Source: a virus. From it: a stretch of DNA of 64,000 nucleotides. The translations under genes and the position numbers were made by a program. The notes beneath the pieces were generated by a model. The model worked only from the letters and a program-made list of their open reading frames with translations, made no database searches and was not told where the DNA came from. Shown one piece after another: positions 30,925 through 41,500 of this stretch; the first letter of the stretch is position 1; each line of letters starts with the position of its first letter. The stretch spans positions 1 through 64,000 of the IMG/VR virus record IMGVR_UViG_3300036760_000069; one strand, given 5' to 3'.

Positions 30925-32277
30925 TCATGCGCCGACCTTCACATGAAGACGGTCAGCGACCTCGCGCAACTCCTCCAGATAATTCTGGCGGGCTTCGTGT
31001 CCCTCTGGCAGTTGCTGGAGAGCGACATTGAAATTCCGGCGGACGCCCCAGAGGGCATCATTGCCATCGCGTGTCTCCACCAGCGCGGCGACCAGCTTGC
31101 GGATCTCCGCCTCCTGCATCGCACCTGCGTCGATGGCCTTAGCCGTATTCTTTGCACCGTGGGATGGTTTAGCGTGACCTTGCGCGGACGCGGTTGTCGT
31201 TGCAGGGGGAACATTCACCGCCGCCTCCCTTGTCATGCGTCCATTCCGGAGACCGATCTCGGCATCAAGATGCGAGAGCAGGAGCATGTTGGCATCCCGC
31301 GCCATCGCCTTGAGCGGGTCGTTCGCTTCGACCTCGATGCTCTTGAGGTACTTCACCAGATCGTCAAGCGGCACGGCAGGGTCGTCGAGATGCCGTTTCC
31401 CAAACGGCCCGTAGGCCGGGAGCTGCGGCCCCTTGAACTTGGCGGGGGCGGTCTTCTCCTTCCGGGGATCCGGTTGAATCAGCCTCGCTCCTTCGGGCAT
31501 GGGTTCATCTTCCCCCTCGCCTTCGATCTGCACATCCGCAGGGTCGAGCTTCGGGTTCTCCTCGATCGGGGCCGGGAGTTGCGGCAGTTGCTGAACGTAC
31601 CCCAGCCCCTGCTGGCGATAGGACGCCACCGCCTCCTCTTTCCCGGCAAAGGCCAGCTTGAGGGTGTAGTGGGTCTGCTTCTTCTGGTCGTGGTGCGTCT
31701 CGCGCTTCTCGCGCCAGAGCGTCAGCGGCACCATGGCAAGGCGTCCGCCCAAGAGGAGCTTCGTGTACTCCATGCCGCTGTTCAGATCGACGACTGAATG
31801 GAAGGACTTCGTCGTGAGCTGGTAGAGGCCGCCCATGTTGACCTCTGGGAGCATGAACAGGAGCGTGGCCTGTTCCGTACACTCCCCTCGCGGGTTTTCC
31901 TCGCTCTTGAGTTGCTCGCAGGGACAGGCCATCTCGCCCCAGACACCATCTTGACCGAGCCGTTCTGCCACTTCCCCGTCGCCGCGGCATTTAAGGCCTT
32001 TGCTCGACCCATACCAGGCGTAGCTCTGCGGGAAGTCGATCTCAATGTCGTCCGACAGGAGCATGATCGGGAGCGAGACGGGCTTGTCGCCGTGAATCGC
32101 TTGTACTTCAGGAGGACAGACGAAGTAGTCGGTCTCCGTCGGGTACTCCACGATGCTCTTGTCCGGGCGGGTCTTCTGGACCTTCAGGCCCAAGCGAATC
32201 TTGCCGAGGATCGGCAAGCGCCGGTGTTCACTGAACCGGCCTTTGATCTTGGTGAAGCGTCGTCGAAAGTTCTCCAT
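30925..32277 (-). CDS. Phage protein of the recombination-directionality-factor-like family
   Basis: 450 residues. The N-terminal half reads [71 protein letters not shown] and [20 protein letters not shown], a pattern of large early phage proteins sometimes annotated as phiC31 gp3-like recombination directionality factors or 'hydrolase/metal-binding' proteins. CxC...C may bind zinc. The C-terminal half is Pro/Glu-rich then helical. No integrase is visible to partner it, so a replication or recombination role is more likely here. It directly follows the exonuclease-like gene. Confidence 0.6.
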   Translation of the reverse strand: MENFRRRFTKIKGRFSEHRRLPILGKIRLGLKVQKTRPDKSIVEYPTETDYFVCPPEVQAIHGDKPVSLPIMLLSDDIEIDFPQSYAWYGSSKGLKCRGDGEVAERLGQDGVWGEMACPCEQLKSEENPRGECTEQATLLFMLPEVNMGGLYQLTTKSFHSVVDLNSGMEYTKLLLGGRLAMVPLTLWREKRETHHDQKKQTHYTLKLAFAGKEEAVASYRQQGLGYVQQLPQLPAPIEENPKLDPADVQIEGEGEDEPMPEGARLIQPDPRKEKTAPAKFKGPQLPAYGPFGKRHLDDPAVPLDDLVKYLKSIEVEANDPLKAMARDANMLLLSHLDAEIGLRNGRMTREAAVNVPPATTTASAQGHAKPSHGAKNTAKAIDAGAMQEAEIRKLVAALVETRDGNDALWGVRRNFNVALQQLPEGHEARQNYLEELREVADRLHVKVGA

Positions 32278-32293
32278 CGGGGGCCTCCTTGGG

Positions 32294-32914
32294 TTAATAG
32301 CCGTGGTTCGCTCGCCAGTTCAGGACGGCCGCCATCGACAGGGCGGCGATCTCCGTGGCGGCGTCCGGGTACACGATCACTTCCTTGTAGTCGGTGGTGC
32401 GCCCGTCAATGTAGAGGATCAGCAACTGGCGGGCCTTCTCGTAGCCCTCCAGAAAGCGGTACAGCATGACCTGCACCTTATGCTCCGGTTGCACCGTGCC
32501 GGTCTTGAGGTCGGGGATCGTCAGGATCTGCTTCTTCCCGTACCAGCCATCACAATCCGGCGTGCCAGCGATGCCGTAGCGGTCGTTCTTTGAGGCCTGC
32601 TCGACCCAGCGCGGCTTGAAGCCGGTGTCGTTCACCCACTTGAGCATCGCGGCGTGAGCATAGTAGAGCCGCTCGTCTTCAAAGTTGACGGCGGGGGCAT
32701 CACACAGCCCTTGCATCGAGGCTAAAAGCGTGGCGAATAATCTGTGCGCCTTGTTGCCAAACAGGATCGCGGCCTCCAGCGTGTCCTCATCCACAAAGGC
32801 GAACGGGTCGCGCCCTGTCAGCGCGTGCGTGATCGCCGACACCGGCCGGTAGATTTTTCCGGCCTCGTCTTGGTAGGCGCGGTTCTCGCGGTCTTCGTTA
32901 ATTACTGTGAGCAT
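32294..32914 (-). CDS. PD-(D/E)XK exonuclease-like protein
   Basis: 206 residues. It shows the Cas4/RecB-like order: RWVEQ with Glu105, GTPDCDGWY with Asp120, IPDLKTG with Asp135 and Lys137, then [13 protein letters not shown]. These are the metal-binding and catalytic residues of PD-(D/E)XK nucleases. Such genes act in phage recombination with an annealing protein; the 230-residue protein upstream probably partners it. An HNH gene is inserted between these two. Confidence 0.8.
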   Translation of the reverse strand: MLTVINEDRENRAYQDEAGKIYRPVSAITHALTGRDPFAFVDEDTLEAAILFGNKAHRLFATLLASMQGLCDAPAVNFEDERLYYAHAAMLKWVNDTGFKPRWVEQASKNDRYGIAGTPDCDGWYGKKQILTIPDLKTGTVQPEHKVQVMLYRFLEGYEKARQLLILYIDGRTTDYKEVIVYPDAATEIAALSMAAVLNWRANHGY

Positions 32915-33336
32915 CTAGCGTTCTTCATTCTTTGGTCGTAATCTCTGCATCGTTGCAACGTACAAGTTCTACAGTGGCGATTTCGCCTGCCCGTCTTGCT
33001 CCAATAGGTGTTCTTTTTGTCGTAGCGATGCCCCTTCGGACAGTACGTTTTAAGAATGTTCTTTGCTCCAACACCAACGCCGCGCATAATGTTAACTTTT
33101 CTAGTGACTGGTTCTAGATGAGAGACATTAAGACAGGCTCTGTTGCGACAGAGATGGTCAAGCTCAAGTCCATCTGGAATTGGACCATGAGCCTGCTCGT
33201 AGGCGAAGCGATGAACCCGCACCATTTTCCCATTCAGTTTGAACCGCCCATATCCATTATCCAGTTTGCCTGTCCAGACGATGCACGCACCTTCGCAGCG
33301 CGTCTTCTCGTCGATTCGTTTAAGTCCGGTCAGCAT
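32902..33336 (-). CDS. HNH homing endonuclease
   Basis: 144 residues. The HNH core is [20 protein letters not shown] then [10 protein letters not shown], with Asp60-His61, Asn70 and His73, followed by a CPKGH...CRTC zinc motif. It is inserted between the exonuclease and its partner gene and overlaps the exonuclease start by 13 bases. The DNA is visibly AT-richer than around it, the usual mark of a mobile free-standing endonuclease gene. A close relative lies at 50882-51307. Confidence 0.88.
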   Translation of the reverse strand: MLTGLKRIDEKTRCEGACIVWTGKLDNGYGRFKLNGKMVRVHRFAYEQAHGPIPDGLELDHLCRNRACLNVSHLEPVTRKVNIMRGVGVGAKNILKTYCPKGHRYDKKNTYWSKTGRRNRHCRTCTLQRCRDYDQRMKNARCSQ

Positions 33337-33338
33337 CG

Positions 33339-34031
33339 CTATCCCTTGTTGGCGAGAGTCTTCACTTTACGAACCGTAATTCCTGAAATTGCACCGCCTT
33401 TGCCTGCCTTAACCAATGTTCCGATCAGCGTGGTATCAAGCATCGGCTTGGTAAAGTAGTAATCGGTAATCTCTTTGAGATCAGTGTTCGCCCTGCTAAG
33501 ATCAGCACCGGGCTGAACTTTTCCAGCAATCACTACCGGCAAACAGTCCCATGTGGTCAGCTCCACGAAAGATACGCCAGCTTCTGACTTGGCGGGGGCC
33601 TGCACGATGGGCGGCGGTGCCACAGGGCGCACCGGCAGACCCTTCGCCTCGGCCTTTTTCTCCTCCTTCTCGATCTTCTTCTGGTACTCCGCATTGAGCC
33701 GATCCTGCTCCTTACGGGCCTCGGCGTCGGCGCGTTCTTGGTAAGCGATCAGCCCCGTCTTGAGCGTCGAGACGTTGTTCGCGCAGAGCGTCAACAGGAC
33801 ATTGGCCTTCTCCGTCTCGGTCTTGATGAAGGCCTTCGCGTCCTTGATGGTCTCGTCCAGATCCGCCTTGACCTTCTTGGCGTAGGCATCGCCCTGCTTC
33901 CAGAGTTCCTTGGCGAAGGTCGCCGTCTCCGGCGTGGTGATCGTCAGGGCCTTGACTTGGGCGTCAAGCTCTTGCAGGGCGGTGGGAATTGTAGACTTTG
34001 TCGCTGGGAGTGTAGTGGGGGGCGTCTCCAT
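33339..34031 (-). CDS. Exonuclease-associated coiled-coil protein
   Basis: 230 residues from ATG 34031 with AGGAGG. The N-terminal region ([40 protein letters not shown]) is coiled-coil; then [20 protein letters not shown], a Pro-rich hinge and a C-terminal alpha/beta domain ([20 protein letters not shown]). This architecture is common in phage genes next to RecB/Cas4-like exonucleases. The precise function is unknown. Confidence 0.65.
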   Translation of the reverse strand: METPPTTLPATKSTIPTALQELDAQVKALTITTPETATFAKELWKQGDAYAKKVKADLDETIKDAKAFIKTETEKANVLLTLCANNVSTLKTGLIAYQERADAEARKEQDRLNAEYQKKIEKEEKKAEAKGLPVRPVAPPPIVQAPAKSEAGVSFVELTTWDCLPVVIAGKVQPGADLSRANTDLKEITDYYFTKPMLDTTLIGTLVKAGKGGAISGITVRKVKTLANKG

Positions 34032-34197
34032 GGTCGTCGATCCTCCTGGGTTGATTGAACATGATGATGGCAAAGACAGACAGAATCACCATCGCCCATG
34101 CAAGGCCGTGTAGGAACCAGAGCATCCGAAGGCGGCTCCGCTGGCGCGAGGCATAGTAGAGGGCGAGATCGTCCTGACTGAAGCGGTTGCTTTTCAT
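33964..34197 (-). CDS. Small membrane protein
   Basis: 77 residues, ATG 34197 with GGAGGAGGG. One transmembrane helix (LWFLHGLAWAMVILSVFAIIMF, about residues 26-47) preceded by a basic stretch (SRQRSRLR). The C-terminus overlaps the start of the next gene by 68 bases. Both starts have good ribosome sites, so both genes look real. Function unknown; a superinfection-exclusion-type role cannot be excluded. Confidence 0.55.
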   Translation of the reverse strand: MKSNRFSQDDLALYYASRQRSRLRMLWFLHGLAWAMVILSVFAIIMFNQPRRIDDHGDAPHYTPSDKVYNSHRPARA

Positions 34198-34400
34198 TGG
34201 CGGCCCTCCTCCTGGTCATTCTCCCACTTGGCAATATCCGCCTCGCCCTTCTCGATGGTGGCCTCTGAGCGATACGGGGCAAAGAACCGAGGACGAAGCC
34301 TCGGGCGTTCATGGGCGGCACAAATGTAGGTGGGGATGCCCGTGGGCCCGTCCACGCGGCATCCACAGACCATGATCCGCTGGCGATCCTGCGCGTTCAT
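34194..34400 (-). CDS. Small hypothetical protein
   Basis: 68 residues from ATG 34400, overlapping the LuxR-type gene stop as ATGA. Contains CGCRVDGPTGIPTYICAAHE, a possible CxC...CxxH zinc site, then basic and acidic helical parts. No family recognised. Confidence 0.55.
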   Translation of the reverse strand: MNAQDRQRIMVCGCRVDGPTGIPTYICAAHERPRLRPRFFAPYRSEATIEKGEADIAKWENDQEEGRQ

Positions 34401-34669
34401 CGCCGCCACCTGAACGGTCTCTCAGATGTTGCGAATCTCTCCTGCACTGAGATCAGGCGGTGATTCAGTGCATGGGCGAACAGCTCAGGGAGGCTGGCGG
34501 TGTGCGTCTTGCGATAGATCGCCACGCGATGCACTTCCACCGTGCGGTTACTGATGCCGAGGTTCGTCCCGGCCTCCTTGCTCGTATAACCGAGCCAGAC
34601 CTGTTGCAGAACGTCCCGTTCCCGCTTCGTCAGGGGCGGCATCGTGCCGGTCGTCCGTGCGGCGATCAT
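34397..34669 (-). CDS. LuxR-type helix-turn-helix regulator
   Basis: 90 residues from ATG 34669 (ATGA overlap with the upstream gene). LTKRERDVLQ (13-22) followed by SKEAGTNLGISNRTVEVHR (30-48) is the GerE/LuxR DNA-binding helix-turn-helix, and nothing else is present. A bare domain of this kind probably controls phage or host promoters. It sits in a cluster with a ribbon-helix-helix gene, suggesting an early regulatory block. Confidence 0.82.
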   Translation of the reverse strand: MIAARTTGTMPPLTKRERDVLQQVWLGYTSKEAGTNLGISNRTVEVHRVAIYRKTHTASLPELFAHALNHRLISVQERFATSERPFRWRR

Positions 34670-34956
34670 CGCGTCGATCCCCCGTAGACAGAGTGAAAGC
34701 AATCGGGACAGAGGAGGGTGTAGTTGGGCTTGTCGCACCCTGGGTAGAGCGGCGTCCCGTTCTCGAAGTCGGGAAAGTCACGCTCAATTTTGTCGGTGCC
34801 GAGGGCGTAGAGTTCGCAGGCTTCTTCAGCGGCGAGCGCGATCAGATGCCCCTTCTCCGGCAGGAGTGATGTCCTCCCTTCGATGATGGCGTAGGCTTCC
34901 TTGAGGAAGTCGCGGGGCGGATCAGCTTGAACGTCTGTGGCGTGTGGTAGCGACAT
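34666..34956 (-). CDS. Small hypothetical protein
   Basis: 96 residues, GGAGG before ATG 34956. Acidic helical N-terminus (FLKEAYAIIEGRTSLL; LIALAAEEACELYALG), then GCDKPNYTLLCPDCFHS with a cysteine pair. It may bind zinc. It overlaps the LuxR-type gene by four bases; the two probably work in one operon. Confidence 0.55.
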   Translation of the reverse strand: MSLPHATDVQADPPRDFLKEAYAIIEGRTSLLPEKGHLIALAAEEACELYALGTDKIERDFPDFENGTPLYPGCDKPNYTLLCPDCFHSVYGGSTR

Positions 34957-35278
34957 GGGGGGCGTCCTCCGGTTTGAGTTTATTTTGCCTGCACCGATTT
35001 ATACGGTTGTTGCGATGGATATTCAGCGATGGGTTGAGTCGTTCAATCCAGTATCCTTCTCTGAAATAACGATCACCAAATTCGACTCGTTCTTCAAGGA
35101 TTTCAAAAACTGGTCGTAGCTTTGCTCGTTGAAGATCACGGCACCACTGATTTATTCGTTTGTTGGCTGTACGCTTTGGCCGACTCATCCACACGATTCT
35201 ACGCATCATGGGGCGGATTGTCCTACCGATGTATACAACCTTGCTGGTGCGCGGATCTCGAAGGGCGTAGATCATCAT
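34922..35278 (-). CDS. GIY-YIG endonuclease
   Basis: 118 residues. IYALRDPRTSKVVYIGRT (3-20) is the GIY-YIG nuclease signature, with Tyr4 and Tyr16-Ile-Gly, Arg residues following, and a Glu in YWIERLNPSLN (near 78-88). The DNA is AT-rich compared with neighbours, and it overlaps the next gene by 35 bases, both typical of a mobile homing endonuclease. It lacks a clear DNA-binding tail, so it is a minimal one. Confidence 0.82.
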   Translation of the reverse strand: MMIYALRDPRTSKVVYIGRTIRPMMRRIVWMSRPKRTANKRINQWCRDLQRAKLRPVFEILEERVEFGDRYFREGYWIERLNPSLNIHRNNRINRCRQNKLKPEDAPHVATTRHRRSS

Positions 35279-35282
35279 GGCA

Positions 35283-35453
35283 TTACTTTCCGTCGGTCTG
35301 GTTGCGATACTTGTCGAGCAGAGTTTCGCGCACGATTGCGGATGCTGATGTCCCGCGCCTATCTGCTTCGTCGTGGAGCTTTTTTAGGAGCGGAGCTGGG
35401 AGCTTGAACGTGAACGATGGATCGAACGGCCCATGCTTTTTTCTGTATGCCAT
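35283..35453 (-). CDS. Ribbon-helix-helix transcription regulator
   Basis: 56 residues, ATG 35453. Basic start MAYRKKHGPFDP, a strand (SFTFKLP, residues 13-19), and two helices (LLKKLHDEADRRG, TSASAIVRETLLDKYR) give the MetJ/Arc/CopG fold that dimerises on DNA through paired strands. A consensus -35 box and a perfect six-base dyad lie just upstream, the dyad overlapping the -10, which suggests autorepression. There is no room for a ribosome site before the ATG, so the mRNA may be leaderless. Confidence 0.72.
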   Translation of the reverse strand: MAYRKKHGPFDPSFTFKLPAPLLKKLHDEADRRGTSASAIVRETLLDKYRNQTDGK

Positions 35454-35456
35454 GGT

Positions 35457-35477
35457 TTGAGCCTACCATTTGCTCAA
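35457..35477. promoter_or_regulatory. Operator-like dyad
   Basis: TTGAGC and GCTCAA, perfect inverted arms with a nine-base spacer, cover the -10 and part of the spacer of the promoter at 35460-35488. It is a plausible binding site for the ribbon-helix-helix protein. Confidence 0.55.
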
Positions 35478-35488
35478 AACCGTGTCAA
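35460..35488 (-). promoter_or_regulatory. Promoter for the ribbon-helix-helix gene
   Basis: Minus-strand TTGACA (35488-35483), exact consensus, 17-base spacer, TAGGCT (35465-35460). The ATG starts six bases after the -10 hexamer, placing the likely transcription start at or beside it. The AT-rich 90-base gap after the giant gene otherwise holds nothing recognisable. Confidence 0.6.
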
Positions 35489-35546
35489 GTACAAAATAAG
35501 ATTATTTTTTACTCTATCCTTTTATGTACTGTTTCGCGTGGCACAA

Positions 35547-38500
35547 TTATGGAAAGACGCCCTCGCCAGCGGGGACGAGATCCGCCAGCAAGGGTTTAGC
35601 CGGCGTCAGCCAGTGGTGGGCTTTGAGTTTGGCGATGAAGGCGCGGCGGTCGCCCTCTGGGAGGACTTGGAGCATGGTGGTCGCGTAGTAATTCTCGGCC
35701 CGTTGCAGGATGCGCCGCTCCGCCGGCTCCAGTTGCTTGACCACGGCGTCCCGGTCATTCTTGGTCAGCCCCCAGAGGGGAGTCTTATCCCGGAGCGACT
35801 GGTGCATGGTCTTTGAGGTGCCGCCCAGCTCCTTGTACTCGGCGCGGTATTTCGCCTCGGCGGCCGTGTCTCCGTACTTGATCGAGAGCGCGATGTTCTG
35901 CAAGGCCTCGCCCTTGGGGGTGCGCCAGTAGAGCCCGCCGTCGTCCTTCCCAAGGCGTTGCTTGTACTTGGCCTCGATGTCCTGCCAGCTCTGGTAGGCC
36001 GCCTGGTCGGGGTTGATCTTTCGGATCCCGAGGAAGCCCGTCAGGTTGTCCGATCCGAGGTAGGGCTTGGTCGGCTTGCCGGCGAGGGCGCGTGCCTCCT
36101 GCCCAACGGTCGCCTGCTGGGCCAGATAGTCCCCACGGCTCTGCATCGGGCGCGGGTTAAAGACATCCGGGTAGGTGTTGATACGGCCCACCAGATCCAC
36201 CGTGTCCTTGACCAGCGGGGTGATCCCCTGCCAGACCTTGTTGATCGGGGCGTGCCACGTCTTCTGCCAGATCTCGCCCAGCGTCAGGCGCCCATGCAGG
36301 TAGTCCCCGACCAGCCCGGGGGCCTGGTCGAGGCCGAACCACGACAGGGCATCCCCCAGCGCACCCAGGCCGGTGAAGACCGGGATGCTCCCGTCCTCCC
36401 GTTTGCCACCCAGAATGACATGGATGCGGTTGGCGATCGTGGGGTCCGTGTCCTGCAATTCCCGCTCCTCGTCGTCGAAGACGAAGTTATTCCAGACCTG
36501 GAGCATCGTCCACAGGGCGGCGGCCCGGATCAGGAAGGCGGCGACCTTCTTACCAGCGACACCGGCCCCCCTCGCCCCTGCCCCGTAGTCGGCGTCCTCG
36601 AAGGCGTTCCGCAAGAGATGGGCGTACCGGCCCATATTGACCTCCTGCCAGCTCCAGAAGGGGTACCAGAACCGCCGCAGGGTCTGACCCGCCACAGAAA
36701 CCCGGTCGTAGGCGCCCAGCAGCTCGTTGGAGAGCTTAAACGCCCGATCCCGGATGTCTGGCAAGGCCATGACGGTCTCGCGCCTGGAGGCCCCCCAGTT
36801 CGCCGGGCGGCCCTCTGTGTTACCCTGCATCTGCTCCAGATAGTCGAGGTAGGCAGCGTACCGGAGCATGGCCTCGCGGTAGTCCGTCCCTAACCTCGCG
36901 GCTTTCCAGTATTTATTGAACGCTTCGACGGGCAGAGCCAGCGCGCCACCCTTGCCTTCGCGGTCGATCGTGGCCCGGAAAGCCTTGAGTTCGTTGAGAT
37001 CGCCCATCTCCTGCACCTGGAGGGTGGACCCGTAGCCCCCACGCTCTGCCCATTCCTTTGCCTCGCCGGTCAGGGGTTCATCCTTGAACATGACGGGCCA
37101 CATCTCTTTGATGGCCTGCTGGACCTTCTTGAAAGCCCCCGGGTTGCCGACGAACAGGGCATCCGAGTCGCCGGACAGGTTCCGCAGGTTGTACCCGATC
37201 ACCCGCCGCGGGGCGATCAGCATGACCTGCTTCCAGTGGGATAGGGCCGCCCGGTTGAGATCGACAAACCAGTTCGGTGCCGGCTGGGCCAGCTCGTCGA
37301 GCGTGACCGCCACCTCGTCCTTGACGACATACTGCTCGCGGGGCCCGCCCTGGGCCATCATCGTCCGGAGCATCTCCTTGGTCAGGCCCACCTCCTCCAG
37401 CGCGTGTTCGTGCAGGGCCTTGGCGAGCTGGGCGGGGATCGTGTCCGCCATGTAGAAGATGTTGCCCTCGCGGGGCTGCCAGAGCGTGTACCCGTCCGGG
37501 ACGAGATCCTGCCAGGTCTTGTACGCCTTCCCCAGCACGCCCTTGATGAACGCTTTGCGCTCGCCGATCGCCTTGAAGATCCCCAGCGCGTGCATCTGGC
37601 CGGGGGATTCCGGGTCGTTGGCGATGGCCTGAATCTGCTCCATCGTCAGCTTGTCGGCCGGTTGCAGATCGAGCGCGTCCCGGAGGCGGTGCTGGTGCAT
37701 CCCCAACCGCTGGCGGAAGTGCTTCATCTGGACGTCAATGAGGCTCACCCCGCCGGGGGCCGCCAGCTCGGCGTCGATCCGCTTTTGAAGGGTCTGCTGG
37801 TTGGCGGCCCGCGCCTCCCCCTTGAGCCGTTGCCGGATGTTATGGGCCTCGTCGACGCCCTTGATGACCTTGGCGAGCTGGGTGTCGTAGGCCATCTGGG
37901 CCATGACCTCGAACTCGGCCTGGATGTAGTTCGCGTTGATGTCGAAGGTGGACCCCTCACGCTTCTTGAGGAACCCCCGACCGGTCGGCGTCCGGAGCCG
38001 CTTGCCAGACCCAGCAATCAACCGTTGCTCACGGGCATAGTCCAGTACCTGATGCCGGAAGTAGTCCTCCTTGGTCAGCTTCTTGCTCACATCGAACCCG
38101 ATGGCGTCCATGGCCTTCTTGTAGTCGGTCGTCAGGCCCTTCCAGAGTTCCTTTCGAGCGGCCCAGGCGGCTCGAATAGCGGGATCCTTCTGGACGCGAT
38201 CATCAATCCGTTCCAGATCGTGCGTGACCGAGTCCGGCGTGTACTCGAACGGGAGTTTGTTCCCCTTCGCCGCTTCGTGCGAGAGGTCGGTCAGCAACGC
38301 CTTCCATTCGAGGTCGTCGTATTGCATTGGCGAGAGGGGCTTGACGATCCGCGCCAGTTCGCGCTCGATCCGGTCTGCCTGGATGCCCTTCTGCTTCGAG
38401 AGCTTGAGGAGGTCGTTGCGGAGCCGGCTGAACTCGGCGGTATCCGGCAGATGCTCGAACTCGCGGGAGGTCAGGCGCCAGACCTGCTTGAGATGCTCTT

Positions 38501-41500
38501 TGGCCCACTCCTTCCAAGAGATCGGTTGCAGACCCTTCTTGGCCTTGCGAACGCGAGCATCAATAGTCGGATTGGCCGATCTGAACCAGCCAGGCTTTGG
38601 CCCCTCGTTCACCTCCTTCCCGAGCGGCACGCCGCCACGCTCATTGAAGCGGCGCATCTTGGAGATACCCTCGTTCGGCACCCAGGCGAGGATGGCCTTG
38701 ACGCCCTTGTTGATCGCAGCGTACTGCCGGCGGCGGCCGTCGAGAGCTTCGCCGCCTTCGCCGTCAATGATGATCGGGTACTTCCCGGTCGGCGTCTCGG
38801 TGGTCAGCTCGAGTGTCTTAGGGTTGACCGCCTTCAGCGTCCACTTGTCGCCGTACCCGCTGATGCCGTGGAGGTCGTTATAGTCGAGCTTGCCGAAGGA
38901 GTCCTTCAGGGGGAGGGTGTCGAGGTAGTCCTCGAACTCGGCGCGGGTGAGCGTGTCGCCTTGGACAGGCTGGCCTCTCTTGGCGCGACGATCAGGTAGT
39001 GCGGCGCGGGATGATACCGCTTGGGCCGGACGCTGACGGCGGCCTGGTAGAGGGATTTGGGATTGTGCCCCGCCGCCTTCGCCTCCTTCAGGATGTGCCG
39101 CACCGAGTCCGCGTCCACGAAATCGTTCATGGCCGGTGCTAATCTTCTCAAAAACGTCATGTGATTCTTCACCCTGAAAGGGTTTGAGTGTGTCGACGTC
39201 AGCGGCAATTTGTGCAAGGAGAGTTTTGGCACCATTGGGGCCTCCCATGTCGCCCAGCATCACCTCAAGGGCGGCGGCGCTTTCCTTGATCGTGCGGGCT
39301 TGATTGTAACTGTTGATGGCGGCGAACGCTTCATTGTGCGGGCGCACGGACTGATGACTGATTTCATGCACCGCCGTCGAGATCACCATGGCGGCAAACT
39401 CTTTCGCCAGATTCTCCGGCGGAATCCGTCCGTTCAGCACATGCCCATTGACATCCTGGTAGATGTCGTAGGGGTTGATGAGAATGTAGTTGCTCTGGTC
39501 GCCCTTGAAGATCGAACTCCCGCCGATGTTCACGCCGAGGTACTTGCCGATTCCGATCCCCTGGAAGACGACCGATCCGTACTGATCTCCGTAGGGGATC
39601 AGCGCCTTCTGGAGTGGCGCAAAGGCGCGGGCCATCATCAGCGCGAGTTGCTTGACATGCGGTTGGTCCGCCATCTCCTTCAGGATCTCCGGCGGCACGG
39701 TCTGCTCGGTGTCCATGAACTGGAAGTCCGTGCCGGGGACATCCGGGGCCTCCTCGAACGCCTTGCGGAACGTCTCCCGCTCCACATCCAGCGCGTCGGT
39801 GACGAGGTCTTGGATCAGGTACTTGCGGATGACGTCCTTTACATCGCCGCGCAACTTCTCCCGGTTCGTCGTGAAGGGGTAGCCCGTCTGCCCCGGCGTG
39901 CGGCGCGACCGGATGTTGGCGAGGATGGTATGCGGGAGCTTGAGCTTGTGCCCTTTGCCGAAGCTGACGTTGATCGTGAACTGGTAGAGGCCGTTGTTCA
40001 GGATCTGCACCTTGCCTGTCTCCATCTCGGCGGTGCCTTCCGCTGCGGAGAAGTCCACCTCGCCGCCCTGGAACTCCAGCGTGCGTGTCCGGGCCACGCC
40101 CATCGCCTTCCAGTTCTTCTCGGGGTTGATCTCCAAGCCCCCGATCGAGGCCGAGAGCTTGAGCGGCATCTGGTGAAAGGCCGTGACGTTCTCCAGCCAC
40201 TTGCGAATCGCCGGCGTATCGAACTCCATCTTGTCCGGGTACTTGAGCCGGACACGGGTGCCTGGGGTCGCGTCGGGATCGGCCGCCTTGATCGTGGCGG
40301 TCAGGCCCTTCTCCTGGTTCAGCCAGTCGGCCCCGGACCCGCTTAGATGCGTCTCAACCATGCCACGGGCCGGATCGTAGGCGACCGTCTTGATGTCGAT
40401 GTTGTCGGCCCCGGCGAAGATGACCACCTTGGCGACCCCGAACATGCCGGCGGCGTCTTCAGTCTTCTTGCTCCCGCCAAAGTCCACCAGCTCCTTGAAC
40501 GCCACATCAGGGAGCATCCCGGTTCCCGTGTCGTCAATCGTGATCTTGTGATCGTCCGGGAAGACCTCGATCCGCACCATGGCCCCCGCTTTGTCGGTCA
40601 GCCCGCGGGTGCCGTCCGTGGCGTTCTGCACCAGCTCCTTGACGATGACCTTGGAGGGATGCTCGGAGTACAGGCCCTCGCCCATGGCCTTGATGCGGTT
40701 CGGGTCGATGCCGGCGGCGGCCCCGTGCCCACCCTCCTCTTTGACGACCTTGATATAGGAAACATCAGCACGCCCATATTGTGTATCTAACACGACCATC
40801 GCTGGGAACGACTTCGCCCCCAGTAACTTCAGCGCGTCGAAGCGGTGGCCGCCTTCCAACACATACGGGCCTGCCTTACTCCCATCCTCGACGACGATCA
40901 GCGGTTCGATTTCACCAGACTCCTTGATCGTGTTCGCAAGAGCTTCGACCTTGTGCTTCTCTGTCCGGGAATAGAATGAAGGCTTTCCATCGTCTTGAAA
41001 TGCGGAGATCGGCACCTCGCGTACACCGTCAAGTATTTCGTACTTCGTCAGGCTGGCCTTAATGGAGGACTGGTTGGACGCCTCGCCCACCACCCGGCGC
41101 CCATCAACCACATTACCGGCCCGCTTGAACTTTGTCTTGAACGCCTTCATGTGGCTGGTGATCTCGCCCTGCCCCATCTCGGAATCCACGATCTCGGCGA
41201 CGGGGTGGTTCGCCACGATCTTTTCAAAGGCCGAGGCCCCCTTCTCGCCCGTCGGGATGAAGATGCGCGTCTTGAACTGGATGATCTCGCGGAACGCCCC
41301 GGCGGCCTCCAGCTCCTTCCACGCCCGCTCGACCCCGTTGCCCACGATCTCGATGCGCGTCTCGCCGGCGACGGTCTTGCGCTCGAACCGCCACCCGTTG
41401 ACCAGCGCGATCTTGCTCCGCTTCTTGAGGATGGTGTCCATGGCCTGCGCGGGCGTCAGCGTCGGCAAGTCCACCGAGGCCCCCAGCCGGCGGAGAACAG

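Noticed and set aside
36157-36342. Short ORFs in other frames across the giant gene C-terminus
   Set aside because: High GC leaves many frames open by chance; composition and lack of ribosome sites mark them as shadows.
39364-40200. Minus-strand 278-codon ORF overlapping the GHKL/zincin part of the giant gene
   Set aside because: Arg/Gly/Pro-rich out-of-frame translation with no strong ribosome site, while the main frame there shows clear domain motifs.
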